Shown here in pieces: positions 1 to 11,506 of a stretch of DNA of 64,000 bases. The DNA comes from Cavia porcellus (taxonomy: Eukaryota > Chordata > Mammalia > Rodentia > Caviidae): positions 29,091,519 to 29,155,518 of the forward strand of contig NW_026947485.1 in the NCBI RefSeq assembly GCF_034190915.1. Direction: 5' to 3'. How positions within the stretch are numbered: position 1 is the first letter of the stretch; the number at the start of each line of letters is the position of its first letter. Position numbers and translations under genes: made by a program. The notes under the pieces are model-generated. The model did not search any database and was not told where the DNA came from. It was given only the letters and a program-made list of their open reading frames with translations.

Positions 1-3000
1 AGCAGCTTGTGCAGAGAGCAACCAGACCAAATAGCCATCAGGCAAAAACAGCTACCGGAAAGTGGTAAACTGTTTCCCCAGCTCAGATGCTGCTGAAAGC
101 AATGAATCCCCCTCCGAGGAGGAGCAGCTGAGAAGCACCACGCGCTGAGCCACAGGGATGCGCGTGGATTTCTGAGCGCTTTGGAGAATACAAATGAATT
201 ATCCTCATTCTTCTCCTAGCAGAGCATATAGGCCAGACCTCATTAGAATTCAATATTGCTCTGCTTTTCTAATGTTAATGTAGCAGTTATATAAGAAATA
301 CGTGTGTGGAGGAGTTATTCCACAATTATGTTCAGCATGATATCATAATTCTGAAAACTGGACGTAATCTTTGTTAAAGGAAGTTATTGCATTCTGCCGG
401 TTTATCTTTTGCTTCTAATGTAACTTAAATTCTCATTCTAATAGTGGATTATAAGAGAGCTTAATGCTTTGTGTCTTTCTTAAAGCTGCAGTGACTGCAA
501 TACGGGCTTTATGGCTTTTTGCAAAGATGCCATGACGAAAGATCAGATTTTGAAAGCTCTGTGTCCATCTCGCTATGTAAGGAAAAACAGCGCATTACCT
601 TAATAAACAACTGTAGGAGTTTCCTTCATCCAGGAATAATTCAGGGCATTAAGGCTTGAGGTCTTTTGTCTAGAGTGCAGCAAGAAGTGTAATGAAAACA
701 AAAACACCAACGCATAAAAATACAATTTATGCCCTTTTATCAAGCAAAGAAAAAGTTGGTTAACGTTTGAAAAGGGAGCAGTAATGTAAATTTATTGACA
801 ATTTTATTGTAATAATTAGATGTTTACACAGTCTGGACATTGTGGCTAAATCACTTGGAGCATGTTTATTTGCAGGGAGCTGTTTTCTGGGCACTGCGGC
901 AGGTTCATTAAGAAGACATACTGTATTAGGATTCAAAGAAACAGCCAGCTCCCATTCTCTCCTCTGTTCTGTATATATATTTTTAAACTACAAATAATGA
1001 AGCAAAATACAGAATTTCCTTCATAAGGAAAACAACATCCCTTGTGGCCCCAAAATAGCTTGAAAATAAATCTTGCATTGAATCTCTTAATACACAGCAT
1101 TAGAAAGACCCCCTCTAATGACTCTAACTAGCTTTTAATACCTAGTGTGTAAATGGCAATCTGCTTTTGACTATGAATAAATTATAGCCGAGTATGAGGG
1201 CAGTTCTTGCTTCAGCCCTCTTCAAAAGCTAAAACAAAAAATAACAAAAATATTCAATAGCATTTTAGATGAGAGACTTCTACTACCAACATCTTTTAAA
1301 AAGAGTAAAACCTCATTTAGAGAGAAATATTTGATTGTATTAAACAACCTCATACTAGATTAATGGATTAAAATTGCAGCCTTGAATAGTCTGACTACAT
1401 TTAAAATATCTACATAGCTTTCTTCCATTCCTTTTTGTGTTCCTACACTAATCTTGGATGCTCTGATGTGGTTTTTGTGTTTCCAAATTGAGCTAAAATG
1501 GAAATGACAGATTTTTAGCTATCCAAAAAAAAAAAAAAAAATAGCAATGAAGTACCAGGAAATCAAAAAGGCTGTGAACAAAATAATGTTTAGGAAAGAT
1601 ATAAAATGAGAATAATTTTATAGCATGAAATGGATCCAATAGCAAAAGTATATTTGGGGCAATTATATCAATTTTTAAAATTTATAAACTGTTTAAAAAG
1701 ATACTAAATGCTAAGCTACATTGCCAGCCTTTGTATACTTTTCCATTAGAATTAAGTAGTGATTAATATAGCTTATTTATTGCTATAAACTATAGCACCA
1801 GGGGAAGCAAAAGATGCTATGCTTAGAGCACACAATTCTTCTCTGTAATCATTTAGAAATAGGAAGAAAAGTTTTAGAAACATACTTATCCTTACTTAAA
1901 TCACAGTTGCCACAATTCACTGTACTCACACTGTATTCCTTTTCAAAGAGTATTTAAAGATGGCAATGAAAAAACATAATGAGAATAATGGTTTCCCAGT
2001 TTAAATCGATAAGGCTAAAATGGTAAGAAAATCTTTCATTTTAAGAAGCACAAAATAACAGGTATTGAAAATGGGTTTTTTTTCCTAAGTTGATGGAATT
2101 GGTTAATGATTCTGAGTAATCAAGGAATCAAGTCACAGAGCATTAGTTGAAGTAGAAGTGCTAAAAATTAACTCTATACTAAAATGACATTGTCAGTTTA
2201 TTCCCAGAATTATGTACTGCATGACTCTATAGGTCACAACCATGACGTTAAAATAAGGAATCTTCGTGACTCTATGTGATAACAAATATATTTAATAATC
2301 TTAAATAAACTTACTTTGATATCTACACTTCTAAGTAACTCAAGACATGAGAAATGAATTTTTAAAAAATCAGATCATGAAAGCCATTATTATTTGAAGG
2401 AATATGCTCAATTTTTTAGATAATTTAAATTATTTAAAAGTCCTCTGCATATTTTATTAGCTTTGCCTAAAGTTATAACATTAAAGTACTAAGGTTACAT
2501 GTAATGAGATTCTGGTTTGCTTTTTTTTCTACTCCCATGTTTTCACAAACTACAAACCAAGATTAGTGCTATATTACAAGACTAATTCAATCAAACAAAA
2601 TTGTCTTATCCTGAAACATGGACCTGAAGAAAATGTTTAACTAAAATATACACATACACAATTATCCACAACTATCCATTTGGAAGAAAAGTTCACCAAG
2701 GGAGTAGACATGGGGCAAAGAAAACTTGTACAAAAATTTTCCTTAGTGTATCTGTCAAAAAAAGTTCTCTGCTAAGTCAGTCCAGCCACGAGCAATGTAT
2801 ACCTAAAGACTATTATTATCAAACTCATGATTTAAATGTCAGGAGAAATATTTAAATATTTTATAGACAGAAGTAACTATGTATAGAAATTTCTATTAAC
2901 AGAAACTGGCCATAGCATGGAAGCCAATGACTTGATTAAAAAATGCACTTAAAATGATAGGAAAATAACAGGAAAACACCAAGCTCTTCTTGGATGATTT

Positions 3001-5474
3001 ACATAAATTCTCATTGCAAAATAACAACAAAGCCAATAACCTACTAACATTATTCCAAGAACTCTTATAGCCAACACTGAGTGCTCAAGATCTTTCCCCT
3101 TGTTTGCTTTCAGTGTGGAGACATGTTTTTGTTTTGAGTATTGTGTCATTTCGGTCCCTGTATCAGTCCTACAGGAAAGTCATGTGTGATACAGTCGTGG
3201 ATTTTTCAAGTCCCTTCAGATTTATTTCACTTAAGCCTAATTTCAACCATGCAAAGAAGGGTGAGCAGCTGTCATGGGCATTCTGCAGCCATGGACGTTA
3301 GTCTAGGGCACAAGTGCATTGGAGAAGGAAACTGGAGTTTTGAGTGACTTTAGTCTTTATAGTTTTGTTTCTGTTTGGGGGATTGTCTTGTTTTTGTTTT
3401 TGTTGTTTTTTGCTCCTCACTCTTAGCTGAGCACTGTTCTGGTGTGACTCCATCCTCCACCGAGGGAAAGTCCTTATTCCTAAAGGAGTAAGGACCATTC
3501 TGAGATCCAGAATTAACAGTAACTCTGTAAAGGATGTTCATGTTATTCACACGTGGCTCTCTGCTCCCCTCACACTTAGTTTAATGACAAGTATTTTGGA
3601 AATTTTTATAAAATAGTCAATCCTCTCATCCAAACCAATACTGAAACCTTTCAGGTCCCTTCCCCTTTGTATTTTTAAGATTATGTGTTTTCTGATAAAA
3701 AATTTTAAAAGTCAAATGTAACAAAACCCAAGAACCTTCCCTTTTGTCTTCAGATACTGCTGGTGGCTTACACTACACTGGTAAGAACTGCACTCAAGTT
3801 TTACCTGAGGCTGTGCTTATTCTGTGTTACCCTCCTGTTTTATTTAGACAATGAATGTACTTGGGAAAGACTATGTCGAATTCCATGTTTGAAATGCTCC
3901 TCGCATACTGTTGGCACACAATGTAATTATTCAAAATGGAATCATTTAATTAGATAGGAAGAGAAATAGCAAGCCTGGGGACCATAATAAAGAATGGAGC
4001 AAATATGCTGACCAACTGAAGCAAAACAACGAATAGATAAGACAGCCACTCACAAGCTAGCTATATTTCAGTTCTTCAGTTAGCACACAGGTAACAGGAT
4101 AACCACGTGGCTATACACTTTGCTTTTTCTGGATTCAAAAAAAGCACAGATATCACATACTGGTAACTCTGTGAGGTGGTGTGAATTGTAGTGCCTCACG
4201 CCCCATGTGACTGAGCTTCTTGCAAAAACCTCAGGAGGAGGAGGAACAAAGTGGATCCAGGGGATGACGGCAGGGAGTCACAGAGATACCACAGGTCACA
4301 GGGCTTGACCTGGAATCATGCATGCATAGGGTGCCTATGGGTGCTGACACCAACCAGATCTACACGGTGGGCAGCTGGAGATCAGGACAGTGGAGTCAGT
4401 TACTCAACCTGTGAAAACATGATGTCAAAGGTAACAGGCACAGAAATATCTCAAAGAACTCTGCAGCAGGAAATACCCCTCGGCATCTGAACACTGGTGC
4501 ACCCGTATCTCCAAGACAGCAAGACTTCAGGGTACATTTTAGGTCATGAGAGGTCTCAGTGTTAGCTCTTCCTCTAGCTGAGTTTCAGAGTAGACTGGTC
4601 CTTCCTTACCTGCTAATCTTCACTCCCTGCCCCACCAGCCCCCAGTCACTGAGGTACAAAAATTTACTAAAGGATTAATTACAAGACAGAGCCCAGTACA
4701 GGCTACTAGGTGGGTGCTCAAGAAATAAAACCTCATGCTCTATTAATACCCAGTCCAAACAGTCCAATAAAAATTCCTAAATAAATTCATATCTTGACAT
4801 TGCCATCATTTGGATACAAAATTATAAACATTTTATAATGAAGTTTTTTCACTGATTATAAAGGGCTGAACAATTTAATAATCTTTAAAGTGGGAAGAAA
4901 TCAAATTTAAAAACACCCTATCAATTAAAAGCTGTCTTCCCAAAGCAAGCGTTGAGGGAAAAGTAACCAGCTTCACGCCTTTTCCTAGGCTTGCAAGTTT
5001 CCTCAGGGCTCAAGTTTGAGAAGGTAAAAGATTATTAGAAAACGATCCATTTGACCTGCTGTCCTCTCTTGACTGTGTTGCCTGGGTTGACTTTCTACTT
5101 TCAGCTAGGCCGAAGTTCCTGGATAGAAGCTTCCCTGCACTGAAGCTGATTCTCTGGTGTGCATTAGCTACCTTGGATTTGAAATGGTCACCATAGTACG
5201 CTGAGTTCAGCTGTCCAAAAGTCCATTCTTTCTTTCTTTTTTTTTTCCCCAAAAGCCCCATTCTTGCGCTAGTCTTTTCACATACTCCAGTCCATTTTAC
5301 AGGACTGGTGTCATCAGCAGCAGCCACAAGTAACTGCCAGGTGTTGACTACACGCACAGAATAAAGCCTGCGTGCACCACAGAACAGCACAGTTCGGTGG
5401 GACTAAATTGGAGAGGGAGGCTCCATGTGACACCTGGCTAGGTAGTTTTCTACCTGGGACCTTTGGACTAATAA

Positions 5475-5590
5475 CCTTCCCTCAGTTTCTTAAGCAGGAA
5501 AGTAAGAATAAGTAGCTGATAGGGTTATTATGGACATCAAATGAAAAGCATGACAAATCTTAAACGTTCAGTACATGTCAGCTGTTGCTA
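5475..5590 (+). repeat. MIR-like SINE remnant
   Basis: The stretch containing CAGTTTCTTAAGCAGGAAA, then an AATAAGTAG...GGGTTATTATGGACATCAAATGA section, resembles the core and 3' part of a MIR element in sense orientation. It is old and diverged. The call is from pattern memory only. Confidence 0.45.
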
Positions 5591-6455
5591 TCACTGGTTA
5601 AACTGTTCCGTCAGGCTTGCCATGGTAGTTGGGGCACCAGTTTTCTCCGAGGATTACCCTGGGGCTGGGAGGGGAGGCAGCGTATGGGAATGTGCTGAGC
5701 TGTGGGAACTTTGTCCTCCTCGAAGGTTGTCGTCTCTGGCATACATTGGTGTCATTAATTTTCTCCTTTGAGAGTACCTGTGTGACACTTTCCTCAAATG
5801 AGAGGTAAATTGCTGTTCAAGCTTCATCTAGCACCTGTTTTTAACTCTAACAGGAGTGATGCTTTTATATTGTAAAGTTGAGGCCAATAAAGAGAAAACA
5901 CACAAGCCAAGTGCTGCACTATATTGCTTCTCTGAGTAACAGGTAATAAAAAGGAAATCCATGAAAATGGAGGGGAGGGAGACACTGTCCAAGTTCCACC
6001 AGTAAGCACAGCACTTAAGAGGTGGGCCCTGGGAGTGATTTCCATTGTCACACCTTTGCACATATTCACAAGTGTTCTGGTACATTCCCCTCCCCGTCCT
6101 TTTCTAAATGTAACAGATGAAATTAATCAGGGCTACGAGGAAGGCCACTTTGTGCATATGTGATTCCTTTCATCTTAGGGACAAAAAGCACGCCACATAA
6201 TCATACAACTTTAACGATACAGGAAGGAAAGCCTGGAAGAAAAGGACAAAAATAGAATTATAATTGGTTTGGGCAACAATTACAAAATTTCCTACTTTCA
6301 GAAATTTCCTTTTGATCTACCCACGGAGCTGGCAAGAATGCTTCCAAGATAGAAGACAGGAGCAGAGGCTCTGCTGACAGTTCCCAAGGCATGTTCTGGA
6401 AAGTGAAACGAGGTGCCCTGCCCCAAGCTGTCTCGGTCACCTGTGCCTCTTCTTT

Positions 6456-6539
6456 TCTTTCTTGGTACCAGGGATCGAACTCAAGACTGCGCACTTGCAA
6501 GGCAGGTGCTTATGCCGCTGAGCTAAATCCCCAGCCCTG
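6456..6539 (-). repeat. ID-like (tRNA-derived) SINE with 13-bp target-site duplication
   Basis: Read on the minus strand, the element starts GGGCTGGGGATTTAGCTCAG and contains the RNA polymerase III B-box AGTTCGATCCC before GGTACC and an A-rich tail. It is flanked by a perfect 13-bp direct repeat, GTGCCTCTTCTTT, at 6443-6455 and 6540-6552. That marks a clean L1-mediated insertion of modest age. It is a tRNA-derived retroposon, not a functional tRNA gene. Confidence 0.92.
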
Positions 6540-8915
6540 GTGCCTCTTCTTTGCAAGAGTCACAAAGCTGAACACAGGGAAGGGGAAATGTCTAAAGACT
6601 CTGTCACACCTCAGCTTTCTAATTACACACTCTCTCCTTCCTGTTATTAAGAAACTCAGCCCACTTGTTGATGGTGTTATAGGAACTCGCTTCTAAAGAC
6701 TCAGTAAAAGGGACTTTTTTTAACTAAGAATATTCTTAGGAAGGAGGTGTACTAACTGTATAGAGACATTTTCTCTACCATGTATAGAGGTCAAGCTCGC
6801 TTTCTCTGAAGTCTCAGATCTTACCACACTAGCTAACCAACATTTACTGGACGCACAGCCTATGTTTTATACCATGCTAGCACTAAATGAGTTCTGTCTA
6901 ACAAGAATAGAATGTACTAGTAAAAACAACAGAAAGCTCCTCAAACAGACCATTAATGCCATTCTGTGTTACTGTGATCATATAATCTTAAAAGTATTCA
7001 TCTCATCATGGCAAAATGCTATGCTATTAGGGATTCTGACAGAATTCCTAAAGAACACAGTAGTAAGGTGGTGGGTATGTAAAAATGGGTTAAAGTTGAG
7101 ACAATCCCAAAATACCTTGTTTCCAACCCAGGATACAAACTTTTATGCATTTGAATATAAATGAAATTTGTGGAATGATAGTTGAATACCATATGATTTC
7201 TCTGTATTTTTGAATATTTAGGATTTTACTGACAGATTAGGCCATGTTTAACCATATTATATATATATTCAGTCTGAGGGGAGCTGCATTTTCTTGACCA
7301 TATTTTGATTTCTCATACCTTCCTTCCTGTGTTTTTAAAAAATATTCTTACTATACTGACCTCAATAAAAATGACACCTACACAACTGATTTATAATTCC
7401 CTTCAACAGCTGAAATATAACTGACTTATATGACATTTGGAAGGGCTTTATTTGACTTAGAAATCTCACACAATACCTCAATCAGTCTTGCTGATGAGGT
7501 TCAAGCTTTTAAAATACACCCATATTAATGTAAACTTTCTTCTAGTTAAAAAGTTACAACCTAAATCTATAATATTAAACTTAGTCTTTTTTATATGATG
7601 TCAGACAGTATCAGTCTATGAAGTGAGTAGCAAAAGATTAGAGAATTATAGGAAAAGCAGAAATCAACAGAACTATGAGAAAGTGTTGACTGAAAATATT
7701 TTACAAATAATTGAATGAAAGTAATACTTACTGTGAAAAGTTATATTCAAAGTGTTTGTACACTGATGGCAAAGATGAAAACAAAACAAAATATACATTT
7801 CACCTACAGATGGTTGAAAAGTGATTTTTCTATGACCCTATAATATTTTATGTAATTATTTGTAATTAAATTATGGTAAAAATAACCAGCTTAAAAATGT
7901 CTTCAGGACAATTGCTGGACTAAATAACATTCTTTTTCATAAAAGAAAGTGTCATGTGCAGCAAAGTGGCAAAAACAGAACAGAGTGATCTGTGGTTAAA
8001 TGTGAATCCTACAGCAATGGAAGTCATTTGTATTATCTTTACTTCTTTGAATACATTCAGATGACAGCCCTATTTCATTTCTTCATTCAGTTTGGAGGCC
8101 AGATGGCATTAGAATCATTTACTTCACCTTGTTGTGCTTAATTACTACAATCAACACACTATTTTCCAAATTAATCATAACAAAGTAATTTCATTAGTAA
8201 CACAGCAGGCTGTTGAATTATTAGCATCATAACAGTTTGCAAACAATTAAACTTTATTTGAACCTTAAAAATTTGCAGAGTGGAACATTATTGTAAGATC
8301 TAATGGCAATAGAGTACAAATTTGGTACAGAGCAAATAATCAAGCAAAATGCTATATAAAATATGACTTACAATCACCTTTGAAAAAATTAGCTCTCTAA
8401 CTGTTCATAGAAAAACAAATAAAAGCTCTAAGCAAACTTAATGAGAACATAACAATTAGCATATTTTCTAACAAGCCATGTTGTTTAAATTCACATTAAT
8501 GGTATTATTATGATCTTGAAGAGTATGTAATATATTGTCAAGGGTGTAAAGAAAACTTTCTCCCTGGTATTATACAAATGATTTCATCAAGTGAATATAA
8601 AGTAGTCATGAATAGAAAGCCATTATTTTTTCTGTCACTGAAATTTTAAATCTTTGTTCCCTTTCATGTATCTTCCACCAATACTCAAGTTTAAAAAGAA
8701 CAAAGGCCAGAGGCACTCTGGACAAAAGTAACACTGTATTTCTGTACTGTCACCATCCAGAGAGAGACTATCTGGCTTGGTAGTACTGGTCATCAGTTGG
8801 CAAAGGACTCCCTCTCCTGGATTAGCTGTAAAGAAAGCAGAAATCTCCCGCACTCTCGTCACTCGGGGCAAGCTGGGGTGGGGGAGGGGTGCCAGGGATG
8901 CTGTGTGCAATGACG

Positions 8916-8938
8916 AGCTGCTGCCATCTACTGGCCTG
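8916..8938 (-). promoter_or_regulatory. CTCF-like motif, minus orientation
   Basis: The minus strand reads CCAGTAGATGGCAGCAG, a strong match to the CTCF core consensus CCASYAGRKGGCRS. It sits in a locally GC-richer stretch just before an ID-like SINE. Motif evidence only; occupancy is unknown. Confidence 0.5.
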
Positions 8939-9042
8939 GGACTGAAAACCTCACTTAAACTGGAGGCACAAAATCTGTATGCACAAGCGAGGCAGCAACG
9001 CCAAATGACAATTGCTTTTGCTTCTCAGCCACCTCGCTTTGA

Positions 9043-9157
9043 TTTGCATTTTTTTTTTTTGTCTTTTTCCTTTTTTTTTATCGGTACCAGGGATCGAACT
9101 CACGACTGCCTGCTTGCAAGGCAAGCGCTTATGCCGCTGAGCTAAATCCCCAGCCCC
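9043..9157 (-). repeat. ID-like SINE with 15-bp target-site duplication
   Basis: This is the same minus-strand element type as at 6456-6539, with the tRNA-like head, the B-box AGTTCGATCCC, GGTACCG and then a long A-rich tail (T-rich on the plus strand at 9051-9080). A 15-bp duplication with one mismatch (GCCACCTCGCTTTGA and GCCACCTCACTTTGA) flanks it at 9028-9042 and 9158-9172. Confidence 0.93.
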
Positions 9158-11059
9158 GCCACCTCACTTTGAAAAACAGACCATGAAGATCTTCTCTGGC
9201 TACCTGACTTTTGCCAATATGGTTTCCATTTCAATGGCAACGTATCAGGAAAGGGTATCAACTGTACACATGTCATTTCTGAAGCCCTTAACTTCATGGG
9301 TCAATACATACAAACTTGAGATTACTCATAATTCCTAAAATGAGGCTTGCTTCCTTTACATTTGAAACTAAATTATCGTGGCATTTAAGGAATAACTGTA
9401 AAATAAACAACCTAATACTGCCTGTAAATGGTTTGCAACTTATTTGTATGGTTAGAATCTTTAATTTGATAAAGCAAATAGTGAAAAGTTCAACAAAGCT
9501 AATACTTGCTAAGTAATGATCAGGATTAGTAGATTTTGTCTATTACTAATAACAAGTCAGTATTAGATTCTGACATTTATTAAGGCAATACGAGTGGTTT
9601 GTAGGCATTTAAAATGCTTGTGACTTCAACACCCAGCAAGAGGTGATGATAGGATTCTTCAGATCTTACTCAAGCAGCACTGAATCGAACTCAGCTGCCA
9701 GGTCACTGCTACCTTCTTGTTTTCACCTGCTGGTACATGTTCCTGCTGTGATTTCTACCCTTTCCTCTCTAAGCCTTTGTTTTGAGTGCTCTGAGAAATG
9801 CAAGGGAGATTCCTATCTCAAGTTCTGCGGTTACAGTGGGACTTTAATAACAATAATTGTAAGAGTGCTTATTTATACCTTCTTTTCTTGAGACTATTTT
9901 GAGATTCTTTACAACATTCTGTAATGGTAGGAGAGGATTTCTCTTGAATCTTTCATTTTGTTAAGTTTAAATAGAACCATGGTAAGAAAGCATTGACAAA
10001 TCTATCATCTAACCAAAATATCTGTTTCAGTAAAATGCTGTGCACAAAAATGGTTGTTTGCACTCATACTTCAAGTGACAGCACACTGCCGCTTGTAATT
10101 CTTTTTTCTTTCTTGTGGTTACATTTAACAGGAAATAAGTTTTCCAATTTGTAAAAGTTCTTTCTTGAATCACTCACATTGCTACCATGAGAAAAATACT
10201 AAAGTAAATGATCTATCAAGCTTTATTATAAACATATTCTCTAGCTCCTACCAAAAACTTCCATGACAATTTCAATTAAAATTTTATGGAATTATATGTC
10301 ACATCTAAAAATTACTGATGTCCAACAGTTAAGTGAAATTACAGTTTGCACTAGAAGTAGCAATGATTACGTGGCCATATAAAATAGTAATGAATTCTTC
10401 AGACAATCAAACGGGTAAATAAAAACTGTGATAGTTTCTTTGCAAAACAGCAACAGGTAGAACTTTACTGCTTGCATCTAATTTATATTAATATCCTCAT
10501 TTAATTTCACATCAGAGCACTATTTTAATGAATGACTATATAAAGTAATAGTCGAAGACATTCAACAAAACAAAGAAAGGTTATAAGCTGTCACTCAGGT
10601 TTCACGAGGCTTCTAAATCAAAAGCATTTGCAGTCAATCAAAGGACTCTTCTATTTCTGCAGGCAGAAAAGGAAAGTTTAGTTTTAATATTTTTCTTCAT
10701 TAGAAATGTTGATTTTTCCAGCTTAGAAAAATTTCACGTTTTTTCAAGGAAAAATTAATGTTTTCTCAACATTTTATCAACGTGACTCCTCAGAAAGACC
10801 ATAAAAGTGTTTTATTAAAGAGGAGGAAATTTGGGGGAAACAGCTGGTTATTATCAAAGGAACTTTCTCCAAAAAGCTATTCATTTCCAAAGTTAATTCT
10901 ACGAAGATATTTTTAAAATTAAAAATTAAATAAAACAAAAACATGTGGGGTACCATCTTTGTGTTATCAGAAAACTATAAAGATTTAAAAGGACAAAGAC
11001 TCATAAGAAAGAGATCAAGAGAATATATGAGCTATAACAAGAGTATTGGATTAAAATGT

Positions 11060-11065
11060 ACTTAC
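11060..11065 (-). other. SKAP2: Splice donor just after the SKAP2 stop codon
   Basis: Minus-strand GTAAGT directly follows exon bases TGG, nine bases after TGA. It fits the mammalian 5' splice consensus at every intronic base. It implies a 3'UTR intron. With the stop less than 50 nt upstream of the junction, the transcript would not be expected to trigger nonsense-mediated decay. Confidence 0.7.
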
Positions 11066-11167
11066 CCAGTACTCTCAAATATCATACATCTCCATTATGT
11101 AGGCTTTAGGCACCAAGCCAATGGCTCCCTTCATTTCTCCTACCCACCAGCCATATCTATTGTATTC
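11066..11167 (-). CDS. SKAP2: SKAP2 last coding exon: SH3 end and stop codon
   Basis: This exon is entered in phase 0. It encodes 30 residues, beginning EYNRYGWWVGEMKGAIG and ending VPKAYIMEMYDI, then the stop codon TGA at 11077-11075. It holds the SH3 ligand-binding tryptophan pair (GWWVGE), the specificity region and the VPKAY motif that closes the barrel. By recollection all 30 residues equal human 330-359. The acceptor is AATTAG. Nine bases after the stop comes TGG|GTAAGT, a near-perfect splice donor at 11065-11060, so I end the exon at 11066 and infer that most of the 3'UTR is in a further exon downstream (to the left). Coding identity is certain; the exon end in the UTR is an inference. 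Read-through to a local poly(A) site is the alternative. Confidence 0.95.
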
Positions 11168-11461
11168 CTAATTGAAAACAATATACAATATTAACCTTTA
11201 GATTGGTGTAAGTACAATATGGTTTGTATGCAACTTCTTAGAAATGTTATTTCTTTTTATAAAGTTACAAGAGCTTGAGCTGCAAATGGAAACACTGTCA
11301 TCTTTTTTGTTTCTAGACACTTTAAAAATGCTGTTAGGCAAAGATTTAAATTAATGTACAACACAGAGCCTGTTTATTACTCTATAGAATACAGAGGCAC
11401 TCACTCACGGTAAGTATCTGCAAAATGAAACTGCTTCAGGAAACCAGTTCTCTAGAGAAAA

Positions 11462-11506
11462 TCTCTCTCTCTCTCTCTCTGTCTCTGTCTCTCTCTCTCT
11501 CTCTCT
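11462..11506. repeat. (CT)n microsatellite
   Basis: Alternating CT with two G interruptions, followed by a C-run. On the transcribed strand it is purine (GA), about 300 bases upstream of the last SKAP2 coding exon's acceptor on the plus-strand map, so inside the intron. Confidence 0.95.

Larger units (their letters stand above)
1..11065. other. 3' flank or 3'UTR intron of SKAP2; no recognisable gene
   Basis: No ORF here resembles a known protein. The longest, 126 codons on the minus strand at 5010-5390, has lysine-rich low-complexity content and no recognisable domain. The SKAP2 3'UTR exon may lie here, but I cannot place its acceptor or poly(A) site: reverse-complement AATAAA hexamers are too frequent in this AT-rich DNA. 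The region holds two ID-like SINEs (6456 and 9043), a MIR-like stretch near 5475-5590, a CTCF-like motif at 8916 and otherwise unassigned AT-rich sequence. The first 200 bases are more GC-rich, but I see no exon structure in them. Confidence 0.6.

Noticed and set aside
5010..5390. 126-codon minus-strand ORF downstream of SKAP2
   Set aside because: No homology recognised; the KKKRKK stretch derives from a T-rich tract. It could overlap a 3'UTR exon but nothing shows that it is translated.
6456..6539. tRNA-like gene
   Set aside because: The sequence has internal pol III boxes but is an ID-like SINE with an A-rich tail and target-site duplications, not a tRNA gene.
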